From contig NC_092677.1 of assembly GCF_964355755.1 (NCBI RefSeq), positions 25,948,101-26,012,100 of the forward strand: a stretch of 64,000 nt of DNA, read 5' to 3'. This document shows positions 10,620 through 23,300 of the stretch, piece after piece; position 1 is the first letter of the stretch; the number at the start of each line of letters is the position of its first letter. The translations under genes were made by a program, and so were the position numbers. Below the pieces are notes generated by a model. The model saw nothing but the letters and a program-made list of their open reading frames with translations, was not told where the DNA came from and ran no database searches. Source of the DNA: Antedon mediterranea. Taxonomy: Eukaryota; Echinodermata; Crinoidea; Comatulida; Antedonidae.

Positions 10620-11885
10620 AAATAATTCATTCACTTAAATTAACAAAATATATTTACGAAAAACAAAAACTTTTTTATTTAATAATTTAAACACTGCATT
10701 GAATAGATTTGATCAATATATGTGTTAAAAATGAACAATTGGAAATTTCAACCCCGGAGGACCCCTTTAAGGATCAAGTTACCCATTTTTAAGTTCAAAG
10801 TGTATCATGCAATTACTGGTGCCCAATATGTGTAGTTGTTACCGTTAATCACTCTGAATCAATGTATGCTCAGTCAGCCAATATTTGCCAAAATAAAAGG
10901 CGAATACATTCTACGGTCGTAAATTCACATTTCCGCCTACCTCCTCCTGCACATGTTACTGTTACCACAGAGAATGAGTCATCGAGTAAAAATAAGTAAA
11001 TATATTTGTTGTTTCAACTTTTGATCTCTTTTGTCTGACAAAAAACTGCAGGTTTTTTAAATTAAACCAATTATAATTTAAATTGTCTGTCTTGCTCCTA
11101 CCAAAATGTACAAAATACAGTTTTAAAGCCTAAATATAAAAGCAACACGTAAATACTGCTACTACGTCAGGTGTTTTTATATCGTATTTGTATGTGGCTC
11201 GGAAGAGCAGAAGAGGAAAATAAATCATCCTAAAGGAACACCATAAAAATGGTAAAAAATTTGCCAAACTTACCAGATATTTAGAATTATACTGTAAGAA
11301 CTTAATGATTAAAGTTCAGTCTTGAGTACAGTAAACTCTTACTGAAGCAACTTATCACCTATGAATGGATCTCAGTTTGTGTTTGTGAAATCAACTGGAA
11401 CCGTACTTATATTTTGTCGCGGCGATAAATTCAAAGGCGGTTAAATCATTGTAAACGCCCTCTCTCGTCGTCAAACGAGACGGTCTTATCTTTTGACGAC
11501 ACATGTACTAAGAATGGACAACAGATGGCGCTATGGTAATTGTATAATAAAAGCGCACTCTTCCCTGATAAAAGTACTCTGACACAACAAATTGTCAAGA
11601 ATAAAACTATTTACGGCCATTGATTTTGTTATACACGAAGTATTCCTTCACTTTGAAATATATGTAAGCTAAAAATGAAAGCAATACTGGTATGGGGCAA
11701 GTATACCCATCAAGGAACATCAGTGGGCCAAATGTGAGCACGTACCATTCAGCGGTTTCGGAGGAGATACGTAAAATGACGTGACCAAATTAGTAGCATT
11801 TAATAGATAAACAATTTATATAACTATAGGTGGGTAGAGAGGTTTTTGATTTTTGACAATTGTTCATAATCAAATCTATGTTAAG
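10620..11885. other. Intergenic; CpG-richer patch, possible promoter of the minus-strand gene
   Basis: No coding exon is recognised. The patch at about 11400-11545 is richer in CpG than its surroundings and lies upstream of the first coding exon of the coiled-coil gene, so it could hold that gene's promoter and first 5'UTR exon. This is inference from position and composition only. Confidence 0.3.
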
Positions 11886-11950
11886 AAATGAATATGTTAA
11901 GAAAATGAATATGTTAAGAAAGAATACGTTAATAAGAAAAATGAACACGC

Positions 11951-12166
11951 TAGAGCGTGGTTCCCACTACAACGCAACGCAGCGACGTATCGACACAAAA
12001 TGATGTATTGCGTAATCACAAGTGGGAACCGACGACGCGCAACAGTGCTGCAGAAATCGCAGGTTTGGTTTCACGTAGGCGGGGGAAAACACAATTATTG
12101 GAAGGGCATTTTCTTACGGTGCGTAGGTTACGTTACGTTGCGTTGCAAGTGGGAACCAAGCTTTAG
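11951..12166. mobile_element. MITE family B, long variant
   Basis: Family B elements have long inverted ends starting AAGC(T/G)TGGTTCCCACTAG and a GCAACGCAAGGACGTAA-rich subterminal region. Most are nearly complete palindromes of 130-190 bp. This 216-bp variant has unrelated internal sequence between ends gcgtggttcccac and gtgggaaccaagcttt. Confidence 0.8.
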
Positions 12167-12259
12167 ATATGAATACGCTAAGAAATTAAAATGTTAATGA
12201 ATATGTTAAGAAAGAATACGTTAATAAGAAAAATGAACACGCTAGAGCGTGGTTCCCAC

Positions 12260-13682
12260 CAGGGGTGGCGCCAGGATCTTCCCGACGCGGGGGCTACATT
12301 CCCCGACGAGGGGGCTATGCGAGCGAAGCGAGCATCACTAGGCTGGGGGACAGGGGGGCCGGCAAGGGCCCCCGGTGGGGGTCCAGGGGGCGAAGCCCCC
12401 GGAAGCAACGCATTCTAGCGTCATTTGAGGTCATTTTAATCAGATTTAGGGTAGCCATTTTTTCCATTTTTTATAATGCATAAATAAAATACTGCGTGCA
12501 AAAAAACGATGCGCGATGACTGTTTCAATCCATATTTTTCAATTTAAAAAATAAAAGTTCAACGAAAATTTAGAAAAATAGAGTTGGAGGTCCAAAATAT
12601 ATAAGTCCCTATCATGGTTGTGACTGAGCTAAGAAATGTTTGAAAAATAGAGATGTTAGGTCCCGGAAAATGCACTTCTTGTTCTTCGAAATATGACCAG
12701 CTTTATTGTTGGGGCTGAGCTAAGAAAATGTTTAAAACTAGAGCTGCAGGTCTTCAAAAAATTGCATTTTATACTTCGGAAACGTCAGGCCTAGAGGCTT
12801 AAAAAGCGCAAGCGTAGACCTTTTTCAGTCGGGGAAATAAGTTTATTCCTCCCAAGTGTATGCGTGCGTACCATCTGGACTTCCGAGTGGTGAGAAATTC
12901 ATGACATAGGCCTACAGGATATTGAAAATGTAATAACTTAGCTATAATAAGATGTTGGCTAAGCGAAAATAGCATGTTTTTTTGTTTAGTACGGAATGGA
13001 TGAAAAATTTATTTTAGGTGCCCCACGGTACAGAAGGTTACTTGTAAATTAAAAAATTGGTGAACATACGAACAATTAACATAATTCGTTTTTGCTGTAG
13101 TGTAGCGTACGTCGACGCAGTACACGACGTAACCGTCGGTAAACTTCGCCTGGAAAATAACTACAGTACACATTTTGGTCCCTGGATGGAACATGATATC
13201 ACGCGTCTCGACCCAACGTTGAACGATTCGTACAAAAGTGAACGCGAACGCTTTTTACTGTATATTATATTCCCCGACAAAAAGTACCCGTGTTCCCTTC
13301 GGTAACCGTCGGTATACTTCGCCTGGAAAATAACCACATTACACATTTTAGTCCCTGGATGAAACTTGATATCACGCGTCTCGACCCAACGTTGAACGAT
13401 TCGTACAAAGGGATACCGCCAGACAAGTGCGTACCTAGCTAATGTTTAGTAGTAAGTTAGATTGCATAAAAGTGCATATTAGCCCTCTGACGTACTCTCA
13501 CGGTCAATTGAACGTCGTGGTTTTCTAGGCGCTGAAGCTATAGGCCTATGAAGTGAACGCGAACGTTTTTTACTGTATATTATATTCCCCGACAAAAAGT
13601 ACCCGTGTTCCCCGACGGGGGGGCTAGGCTCCCCGACGAGGGGGCTAGAGCCCCCGTAGCCCCCCCGCTGGCGCCACCACTG
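12260..13682. mobile_element. hAT-like non-autonomous transposon, 1423 bp
   Basis: Inverted ends CAGGGGTGGCGCCAG and CTGGCGCCACCACTG are flanked by an 8-bp direct repeat gttcccac (12252-12259 and 13683-13690). The target duplication length and the CAGNGG ends fit the hAT superfamily. It has inserted in a family B element. GC-rich ends with gggggct motifs enclose an AT-rich body with an internal direct duplication (about 13125-13245 and 13305-13410). No transposase frame is visible, so it would depend on an enzyme encoded elsewhere. Confidence 0.85.
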
Positions 13683-13880
13683 GTTCCCACTAGAACGCAA
13701 CGCAGCGACGTATCGACACAAAATGATGTATTGCGTAATCACAATTAAGTGGGAACCGACGACGCGCAACAGTGCTGCAGAAATCGCAGGTTTGGTTTCA
13801 CGTAGGCGGGGGAAAACACAATTATTGGAAGGGCATTTTCTTACGTTGCGTAGGTTACGTTACGTTGCGTCGCAGACAGT
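13683..13880. mobile_element. MITE family B, right part of the split copy
   Basis: Continues the copy whose first bases (gagcgtggttcccac) lie at 12245-12259. It matches 11958-12155 closely, including cagtgctgcagaaatcgcag. Confidence 0.8.
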
Positions 13881-14166
13881 GGAACCGTAATTACGTAGCC
13901 ATAACATCGGCAGGGTTCGAGGCTCACTCACTCCATGGTTCTGGTGGTAGAACGAGTCTTCTCGGATAAGGACTATAAACCGTAGGTCCAGTGTACACAT
14001 CTAGTTCGTGTGCACTTTAAAGAACCTGGTACATCTTTCGAGACGAGTAGGGGGTTACCCCGGTGTATTAGTACATCACAGCCACTGATCACCAACTGGG
14101 CCCTCTGGGAGACCAGTCTTTGACTGAAGAGGTTACCCAGTATAAATATAAATTTCAATTTCAATA
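13881..14166 (+). mobile_element. tRNA-derived SINE-like element
   Basis: Contains a polymerase III B-box-like word (gggttcgaggc, about 13913). A body follows with the words aaaccgtaggtcc, ttaaagaacctggtac and gagtagggggtta, which are typical of marine invertebrate SINEs. It ends in cagtataaatataaatttca. The same tail recurs alone at about 55040-55076. The A box is weak and no target duplication is obvious. Confidence 0.6.
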
Positions 14167-14779
14167 GATATGAATACGCTAAGAAATTAAAATGTTAATG
14201 AATATGTTAAGATATGAATGTTATGAAAATTCATTATGAAATGAATATATATTAGTAATAAAAGAATAATAATAAAATCTGGACTGACCTTGATATACTC
14301 AATTGGAAAAACCATATCTAAAAATAAATGGAATTGTTTCCTGAACATCATTACCTGATAGGCCTACTGAAATGTGTTGAATAGAAACACACATCAGATC
14401 CAAGAACTAACAAAGAAGGTAAGTAAGTTTACATGTCTGTATCTGTACAAAACATGTATATACTTCTAATTGAAGAAGTAAAGTAAAGAATCGGTCTTTA
14501 GGCCTAATCATGGAGTCATGCTTTAATTTAAACCATCCTTTATTTATATAGTTAGCCTTCTTTAAAGCTTCCTTAAATACCACTGTAGGCCTGTAGCAGG
14601 TATGCTGTAGGGCTAGGCCTACTGCACCTATGTAGATCAATATAATGGGTTTTTTTTCAACATCATGTATTCATTAGTAAAACAACTTATGAATAAGTTT
14701 TGTCTGACATTTTAAATTCTATATTATTTTTAAAAATGCTTTCTTTTTTTATATATAAGAATCTTTACAATATTTCACA

Positions 14780-15334
14780 ATGGTGAAGATTATTGGTGAC
14801 TTTAAACCACACTGTGTTTTTTGTGGATCAGATATCCTTGTAACATGTCATGTGGAAGGAATAAAGGACAAGCATGTTGTAAGCTGGCTTAAAGATGGAG
14901 AAGAGATTATCCGAGGTGAAGAAATGTTGGTAGATGATTACACCAGTAAGCGAATGTTTCCTACAGTCGATACAGATGGAAAATACAGCCTAAAAATAAT
15001 AAATGCAGAAATTACTGATGGAGGAACATATTCAATCAGAGTTTACGAAAAAGGCCTTTCCAGAAGTCCAAAACAGATTGCACAAGCAGACATTGTGAGT
15101 GTTGAGTGCAAAAAGTCTGATGAACAACTGAAATGCAGAATTGTGGATAAAGCGTTACACCGACCCAGAAGCGTACAGAGGCCCGAGGCCCCTGATTTAG
15201 GAACCCGAAGTGGCCCTCCATCTCTGGAACCCTCTGGAATTTATAGCCTTTTTAGATATATTTTAATGCATGTTTTCCCCCTCTGGACATGGCTAAGAGG
15301 CCTCATAAGCTCTAAGGCCCCTGTTAGCCAGTGA
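14780..15334 (+). CDS. Single Ig-domain protein with transposon-derived C-terminus, copy 2
   Basis: 184-residue paralogue of the Ig gene at 8072. The Ig domain keeps VTC, VSWLKDGEEI and a strand-F motif (DGGTYSIRVYE), and has about ten extra residues before TDGKYSLKI. From residue 129 the frame enters a family E MITE (15166-15361) and reads 56 residues of it to the stop. The hydrophobic part (YILMHVFPLWTWL) is less strongly membrane-like than in copy 1. Both intact copies stay open through the MITE, even though they differ by substitutions and by indels within it. A non-coding 5' exon is predicted to end at about 14421, with an acceptor 20 nt before the ATG. Expression is unproven. Confidence 0.6.
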   Translation: MVKIIGDFKPHCVFCGSDILVTCHVEGIKDKHVVSWLKDGEEIIRGEEMLVDDYTSKRMFPTVDTDGKYSLKIINAEITDGGTYSIRVYEKGLSRSPKQIAQADIVSVECKKSDEQLKCRIVDKALHRPRSVQRPEAPDLGTRSGPPSLEPSGIYSLFRYILMHVFPLWTWLRGLISSKAPVSQ

Positions 15335-15361
15335 GCGCTCATAGTCATTACGCCACCACTG
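15166..15361 (+). mobile_element. MITE family E, exonised in Ig gene copy 2
   Basis: Same insertion site as in copy 1 (after the words agcgttacaccgacc or agcgttatgccgacc; followed by gcacggatg). The insertion therefore predates the duplication of the two genes. Confidence 0.8.
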
Positions 15362-15654
15362 CACGGATGTCAAGTTTGCAAGTTTTGCACATGTTCACTA
15401 GGGCATCTCGACAAATCATAGTATTAGTATAAAAGAAAAAATGATTATATGACCATAAGAGAATGATTTAAATATGCCATTTGGTTAGCAATACTCCAGT
15501 GTTGGTTGTTATTTTCCTATGTATTAAATTGTATTGATTGGCATTCTTTCACACGTTCCTTCGGATACTGTTCTTCGGTATAATAATAATAAATGTAATA
15601 TGTACCGTAAATCTATAGTAACCCACACTCTATTTTCAGTTGCATAATTTTAGA

Positions 15655-15812
15655 TTAGTACCCTTCCCCCCCCCCTTTCTAATAGTAACCCCCACCCTTT
15701 TCTAATAGTAACCGCCCCCCTTTCTAATAGTTACCTCCCTCCCCCACCTTTCTAATAGTACCCCCTCCCCTTTCTAATAGTAACCCCCTCCCCCTTTCTA
15801 ATAGTAACCCAT
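15655..15812 (+). repeat. C-rich minisatellite
   Basis: Six or seven imperfect copies of a unit of about 19-24 bp containing ctttctaatagtaacc, separated by variable C runs. Confidence 0.9.
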
Positions 15813-15977
15813 CCTAAAAAAACAATCAAAGAATAGTAACCCAGAGTGTAATACTCTTATCTGGAACCATAAACATAGGCCTAATTCTGGATAGTGAGCT
15901 AATACTATACTTCCAGACTGAGACAACAAAACCAGGGAAGAATTTATTAAATAATTTTACTCCTTCTTTGCTATCAA

Positions 15978-16175
15978 TGTTATATTATACAGATATTGCC
16001 TGCTTAGAGGTAAATAAGATTTGACATCCGTCTCGGGCGATGATATTTTGTTCGAGGGAATATATTTCCCTCAGCGCGCGCTTCGGGCAATATATTCCTT
16101 ACAAAATATCATTCCCTCGGGGATATCAAATCTTATATTTTACCTTTAAGCAGGCAATATCTGTATAATGTTACA
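15978..16175. mobile_element. Foldback element, about 198 bp
   Basis: The ends tgttatattatacagatatt and its near-complement at 16156-16175 form an inverted repeat that extends inward through gcctgctt and aagatttga for about 45 bp each side. The centre contains cagcgcgcgcttcgggc. There is no coding sequence. Confidence 0.8.
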
Positions 16176-17305
16176 TGTACAATTTTCCTATTATATTTTT
16201 TTTTATTAGTATTTTTTGTAGAATTTCGTCTGTTTGTAACAACTGTGTTTGTCAAAATCCTGAATTATATTGTCCATGAATTAGTTAACACTGCTGCCAA
16301 TCTATAGATTAGATCAACTTTTAGGCTTTTCTTTTTGTTATTTTAATGTGTGTTTTTATATTTATATCTATATTTGCATCCTGTAATTGGTGTATACACT
16401 GTTGGATGTAAAATAATGAATACAAATAATATAATGTCTATATTTACACCACAGTCAGTAAATCACATATTACTGCGTGCGTCTATTTGCTTTTGACGAA
16501 GATTTTTTTTAAAGAGAATTATTAAAATTACATCAAGATTTAATATTGTTGTTTTCCGATTTTCATCCAACTCAGCCAATGAATATTATTCACAAATCAA
16601 GGAACCTTGAAAAACAGGATAATTCCATTTTATAATAGGGGTCAATATAACCCGATTTTATCCGTATATTAACAACTAATTGTACGCGTTTGTTGTTTTT
16701 TTAAATTACTTTATTACTTATTTATCATTTGACTAATTCTATTTAATGTGGATAATACCATTGTGGTTTATCCCAATGTCGCAAGGAACTTGTCTCTTCT
16801 GTCATTTTAGATTCATTGTCACCAACAACAAAGTGTGAAGTAGCCAGCAATGAAAAGATGTCCTTAAAATAGGACGGAGATTTGATAATTATTTACATTC
16901 AGATTTCAGTTAAGGGTCCTTGTTGAAAAGCTTTTAGTTTAAAACGTACTTTAGAGTTTAGACCCCTTTATACTTTTATCGATTTGTTTATCTTTAAGGC
17001 CACTGTGTAGTAGCTTACGACCGTCGTACCGCACCGCGTTGTTCAGTGGAACGGTCTGCGACGCGGAAACGTTTTTGCGCAGTCGCAGAAGAATTTATTG
17101 AATTCGATCCTACCGAACATCCTCAGGCGTTGAATAGTCAGTACTCATTATTATAGCCCAACTGGAATACATATCTGTGTACTAACTAACCGTAGTTGTT
17201 GTCTTCGTGTTGTAGGATAATACTCACACACACCCGCCTTTGTTTACGTGCAAAGAACGGACGGATCTCTGGATATTTTACTGACTTTACGGATAATATA
17301 AAACC
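16176..17305 (+). promoter_or_regulatory. 5' flank of the CUB-LDLa gene
   Basis: No exon is seen before the start codon at 17306. A CpG-richer patch at about 17020-17100 (accgcaccgcg, tgcgacgcgg) and the sequence up to the ATG probably hold the promoter and 5'UTR. No TATA box is certain. Confidence 0.35.
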
Positions 17306-20300
17306 ATGCGGTTGTCCAAAATGGATATTAAATTATCGTTATTCATTGTAATATTATTATCAGCATTGGTTCAAAGCACAACAGAGATAGATAATCGTGA
17401 GTATAATTTTATGTCAATATTTATTGTTGTATATGTACATCATTCATAATAATTTCAGTGAACAAATACGTTTAAAATAATTAAACCATGAATTAAATTG
17501 TATTAGCAAATTATAGGGTCGACAAGCTGATGTAGGCCTACATGAAATCATTATTGACAAGCTAACATATATTATTACGTAATACTAAAGAGAGAACATT
17601 AATTATGAGCTTTGTTTACGACATACAATAGCTATGTATACTGTTGTGTGAATAACTCACTTCATTCTCATTCAGAATCAGATTTAGTTATTCTAATATT
17701 TTACAAGAAAAACACGTAACATAACAAAGTAGGCATTCACATAAATGTAATATTAACGTTTTTGATTTCTGCTAATGGCTTTTGTCTAAATGTCCTGACG
17801 AAGCTATGGTTTGTATGTTAAGTGTATTTGTAAGATTGTACGATTGTTATTGTGTCTTATGGACATGATTTACTCGGAACAAAAGACAATTCTTCTGATT
17901 GAATAATTTATTTCGAACCATCAACTCTGTATATTTATTACTTGTATATTAACCCTGCACATCCGTACATGATAAATACAGAATGATATTTATTAAATAC
18001 AGATATTAAATGCACTCCGATAAATTTTTTACTTTAAAAAATAAGCTAATCTTTGATTCCAGTGTATTAGCTATATATACATTCTTTACCTCAACATGCT
18101 TCTACATTTCCGTTTATACCTTTATAAACAACATGTATTATTGAAAGTATTGTTGTATTTCTAAAAGTGTATGGTTGAATAAACATTATAAACGTTGTTT
18201 ATTTCAAAAAGTGAACTCATTGTACCCTCATGCACGTTGTAACAAATCACCCAAATAAATGAGGTTAAACTCCTACTTGTCTTCGTGAGTCACCAATTCG
18301 ATGAAGTATGTCAAAAACTAACAACCCGAGAGTTATATCACCACTCAGTTTATTAATTGCAACAATAAATTCTGCTAAAGATAAAAGTCATCTTCATTTA
18401 ACGTTGATTCAACATACTGTAATTGAATACAAGGAGTGTAACCATACAACAGTAATAATACTGTATTATTTTTTACTGTATTACTACTGTACCTAATATT
18501 TGTCATAATTACTGCAAAATTAATAGTGCAGTTACAGTATACTGTAGTCCTCTTGTCAATTGGCTCTGCCGCAGTTATTTCGTTCACTTACTGTAGGCTG
18601 ACCCTTGTCTCCCAAATTCATTTGTTTTTAAATTTTAATAATATAATATTTAACATACAAAAAATGTGTTCATTGTCCACCTTTTCGAGAGTGTTTTAAT
18701 CAAGAATATAAATTTAATTAGTAAATTTAGTTAGTAGTTTTTCGATAATTTAAGTGTGTACTGTTATTTAGATTTTCCATTCTGTAGGCCAGTATAAATT
18801 CACTACAGTATGAATTATGCAATGAATTAATATTATTTAAAACCAGTGTATGTTTATCCCTGGAGGATGGTGGTTCATTACGCTTCGTGTATTACTGTTT
18901 ATCATTTTACAATTTGTGGTAAGCCAGTTGTAATCGTTTCGAATTCGATTCGTAAAAAGCAAGCCATCTCCGCCATATTCTTTACTGCAATTCCATAACA
19001 CATGACTGCCTGCTTTGTTGTCGAAGCTCGTGTTTCAAAATTGTTTGATAGACCAAGCTGGCAGCCAGGATCAAGGTCAATTTGAAACAGCAATTTAATC
19101 AACCAATAATCGGCCATTTTCTATCATGTTAAATATTATAGTATGTTTATGGAGATACCTCCATGGTATGTTTTAATATTGTTTAAAGGCCTCTGTTCTG
19201 TTTGTATAAGTATGGCGCGCCAAGCTGTCATTTATTCGGAAATAAAGATATCTTAGTTTTAGGATACTGGCTACAGTATTATGTTGCTATTGCTGTTAAT
19301 AGATACTGGCTGGTACTTATTTTAGGCGGCGGTCTTCAACTGGATTGTAGCCCTATTTATTTGATATTGTAGGTTAATGGCTTCCGAATAGGAACGTAAA
19401 TTTGACAAACAACACGTGTTTATAAAATACATAACGAATAATATAATGTTTATGATTGAAATAAACTGGACTATAAAATGTAATAAATATGTTTAGGAAA
19501 TCCTTGCCTATAAAAATGTAGTAACGACAAAGGAAATGACCACCATAATACACACCATCACAAAACTATGGCGCGCCATACAAAACGGTAGATGGCGTGC
19601 AGTAGTTCACCCGGTTTCCAGTGCTGTATCTCCACAAAGTATCATAGGAATATTTGGTAATACATCATCACATGGGGTGCCTGTATCATGTAAGGTGAGG
19701 TAAATGGTTAGGTGAAACGTAACACATGTGATGTTGTATTACAGTACCAAATATTCCTATGATACTTTGATACTTCAGAAATAGACAGAGTACCGAGAAT
19801 CGGCTGAGTAGTTTATAGAGATGTATACACTCTAGGCGGATAATAGAGACATTACGATTGATATGCTCGTAGTTCGTGAGCATCCATCTACATAATGACG
19901 TAATGGGGTTCACTATAGTCACTTTTGTACACGGTTTATGTTAATGATCAATCCAACATTCATGACTCATATAAATCGATTTGATTCCAGGTAGAATATA
20001 GTTTGTAGATTAGATTTTGTACAGTACAGGTGAGATATCTACTCTTTAGGAATATTGCCAAATTTCATTCATTCGTTCATTCCTTCGATCAATATATGGA
20101 CGATCTTCATGTATAGAAAATCAAGATTTTTTTTTTAAATATCAATTTATCGTCGATGATACATTCTCGGTATTTATTTTTAATGTTTAACAGCACACTG
20201 ATTTGTGTATAATATATACGGTATATATTTATTATATCAGGCAAAGTATATCATATATTATATTTCCCTATGGTGGAATAACATATAATTACAGAACCTC

Positions 20301-23300
20301 CTGTTCAAAGGACAACCCCCCCCCCCCCCCCCCAATGACATCGTGTAATGCACGACAAATATTCGTTGTGTGTGATCGTATTAGATATTACGTTTTGTTC
20401 GGTTCAATCGGGAAATTGTAAATCAACATTTTCCTACACAGGAAATAGAATTTTTTTAAACGATAGTGTTGGCGATTTTATGTTGATAAGGTCCAGGCAA
20501 ATGATGTCTTTTGTCTACAACATCCGGTGATTTTAACATGTGGAGCAGCAAACGTCATATGGGAAAAACACTATTGTGAAACCCTGGCTGTAGGGGGTCT
20601 TTTTCAGTTTGGCCAAACAAAACTGTAAACTTCAATATTAAAAGAAGAAAAAATAATGCACATGGGCTAATGTCTCTGAATCTGATTAATGAAACTGACA
20701 ATTACTTGCTTAGGAATTGCTTGACGTTGATTTTGCTTCAATTCAATGTGTACCAGGCATATTACAATGGAAAACACCAATACCAAATCTCCATCTGGCA
20801 TTGTGATCCCATTGTGATGTAATAAGCAAATTACCTAATTCAGCAACATGTATGTGCATCCAAATGTACTGCCTGTATCATGGAAGCTTAAGTTATTCGT
20901 TTAGGGTAGGCGGCACATGATGATATCATCGAATATGCCTATGATAACTGGGCAAAATGAGATATACGTATACCGAGAATTGAGTACATTCCATCCAGTA
21001 TAATCTTGCTATTATTTTTCCTCAATTGTTGGCACGAATTGCATCATTGATCGTATCGGACATCCATCTACAGTACACTGTACTGTACTATACGGTACCA
21101 CACGCCTTACCACTTGGCGTGTGTTGACTGTGTTTGTCGGCATTTCCGGATGTCCCGGAGCGTGGATGGCATTTCTTCTGCATGTTATGATAAATTTATC
21201 AATCGGCAGGTGACGTGGTGAAGATGTTTTTACAAACCTGCCCTTCTTAACCCCATTCCAGTGACATACTGACACTACTTAACAATGTTATTTCTTTCTT
21301 TACCACAACATATAAATACTTTAGATTTAAAAGAATGTGAATCACCCTCTTCCAACTCAACATAAATACACTTTTTTGAAAACTAGACATTTTCCACGTA
21401 TAGGCCTACAGTAGGCCTACCGTATATTTTTAATAAAATCAGATTTTTTTATTTTAATAAGCTTGGTTCCAACTAGGACGCAACGCAAGGACGTAACGCA
21501 ACGCAAAGTGATTTGACAAATCACAAGCAATGGATTATTCGAAAAGTCGCGTGTGATTGGTCAACTCGCTTGCGTTTTATATGTCTAATGCTTGGTTCCC
21601 ATTTGAGACGCAACACAAGGACGTAACGCAACGTAAGTTAGTTGACCAATCACAAGCGATGAATTATTCGAACGGTCGCTTGTCATTGGTTTGCGTTTGC
21701 GTTGCGTTGAAGTCATTGCGTTACGTCCTAGTGGAAACCAAGCTTAAATACGCCATTGCGTTGCGTCTGTACTGTTAAAAAGCTCACCACCACAGTCGAC
21801 ACGACATTACGTTCAGCTTTAACATTAAATTAAAGAGAAGAGAGATAATGTATTTGTTTATTCGGAAAGAACGCATCTTAATTTATTAGAACAATCTCAA
21901 TCCATCAAGATTATTTGTTTTGAATGTCAGAAAATAAGAGATAGATTGATGGACCATGTAGACGTCATCTGACAAAGCTCTCTGACGTGATTAAGATCGA
22001 ATTAAGTCAGCTGGCATTAATGAATGTTTTAACATTTCTGTTGACACGTTAAAGACACTAACTCAATGTTAACAATGTTTTATTGGTATAACAACATAAT
22101 TTGATGTAACATTTATTAGGCCAAAACAAACTAGCTCTCTGACGGAAGGCTACATCGTTTGCAGGCTATCTGGAGGTTGTGGGAGTTCAGGTGGTCTCAT
22201 CCGAAAATTCGAATTTGTTCGCAACGTGTTCTTGATGTTCTACGTGGAGTGTACTGTATGGTTGGTTGCACGAACAAAACATTTATAGAGAGTGACTAGA
22301 TGATGGACGGAAGGCTACTTCGTCTGCTGCAGGCTATCTAGAGGCTGTGTGTGCGTTCAGGTCTCATCCGAATTTGATGTCCCACGCACAGGTATTGGGT
22401 GAACAAAACATAATCTCAGATCTCAGACGCAAAGCTACTTCCCTAGCACCGAATAGTCAAATTATCATCATCATCATATCATTTAAATCCAATCTGCACA
22501 CAGTACTGTTTTGATCTTTATTCAGAGCTCGTATACAAGAATGCTTCTTTTCATTTCTGTGATTTATATATTTATATATTTTGTTTGCTTTTGTCTGTTT
22601 TGTTTTGGCGTCCCTGACACAAGCATTTGCTTTATTGGTGACGCCACCATTTTGGAAATGTTATTTGATTTTGAGTGCTTTTGATTTTGTTCTTGATTTA
22701 TTTAAAGGCAGTTAGGCTAATATTTATTATGGATACGCGCGCGCACGTCGTACCATGATTACGGGGCGCCGTTTGGGACATTACTCATTACTGTAGCAAT
22801 GTCCCGAACGGCGCCCCGTACATGATATCATTTGTAGAGTTTGTTTTGATTCAGTGTGCTGATTCTCAATATGTTAATATGTATCATGTATGATTCATTC
22901 TACTGTCAGTGGTCGTGAGCAATCGTGCAATATAATTTCATTTTAAAACAGCGAACTGTAGTAATTCCCTATGTTCTCGTATATTTTTATACTGTGCTGT
23001 ATCTGTGGTTGGTGTAAGGATAGATGACTGATTATGAAAAATGTACCAAGAACACAAGAAAATAACACAATTGATTTTCCTCGTAGCGTAGTATCTTAGG
23101 ACAAACGTATTGTTGTCCTAAGTCTGTAGTTTTCGAGGCTTTTTGGTGTTTGTCGGAGTTTACATGCTCAAGTAGTATGAAACGCCGTATGTGCCAAAAT
23201 TATTATCTTTATACTAATATTAAGCCGAAAACTCTGGAACCCAGACTAACTAAAAAAAGTCAATGGTGCATACAGTATTCGAAAGTGGGAGGTCGTTTTT

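Larger units (their letters stand above)
11886..14215 (+). repeat. Tandem segmental duplication with nested insertions
   Basis: A unit of about 307 bp starts with gaatatgttaagaaagaata and contains a family B-like element. It occurs at 11886-12193 and again from 12194. The second unit is opened by an hAT-like element (12260-13682) and a SINE (about 13880-14166). Its closing sequence gatatgaatacgctaag resumes at 14168. Confidence 0.8.
14345..15560 (+). repeat. Ig-gene duplication unit, copy 2
   Basis: Paralogue of 7640-8870. It keeps the 5' exon-like sequence, the donor gtaagtaag at about 14421 and the intron with its conserved words. The Ig frame, the inserted family E MITE and the 3' flank are also kept. 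Confidence 0.85.

Noticed and set aside
12178-13769. Open frames inside the hAT-like element
   Set aside because: Glycine/proline-rich frames come from its GC-rich ends; no transposase motif (for example a hAT dimerisation domain) is visible.
15655-15812. CRISPR-like spaced repeats
   Set aside because: The spacers are short variable C runs and the genome is animal; it is a minisatellite. The same applies to the 18-bp and 17/34-bp arrays.
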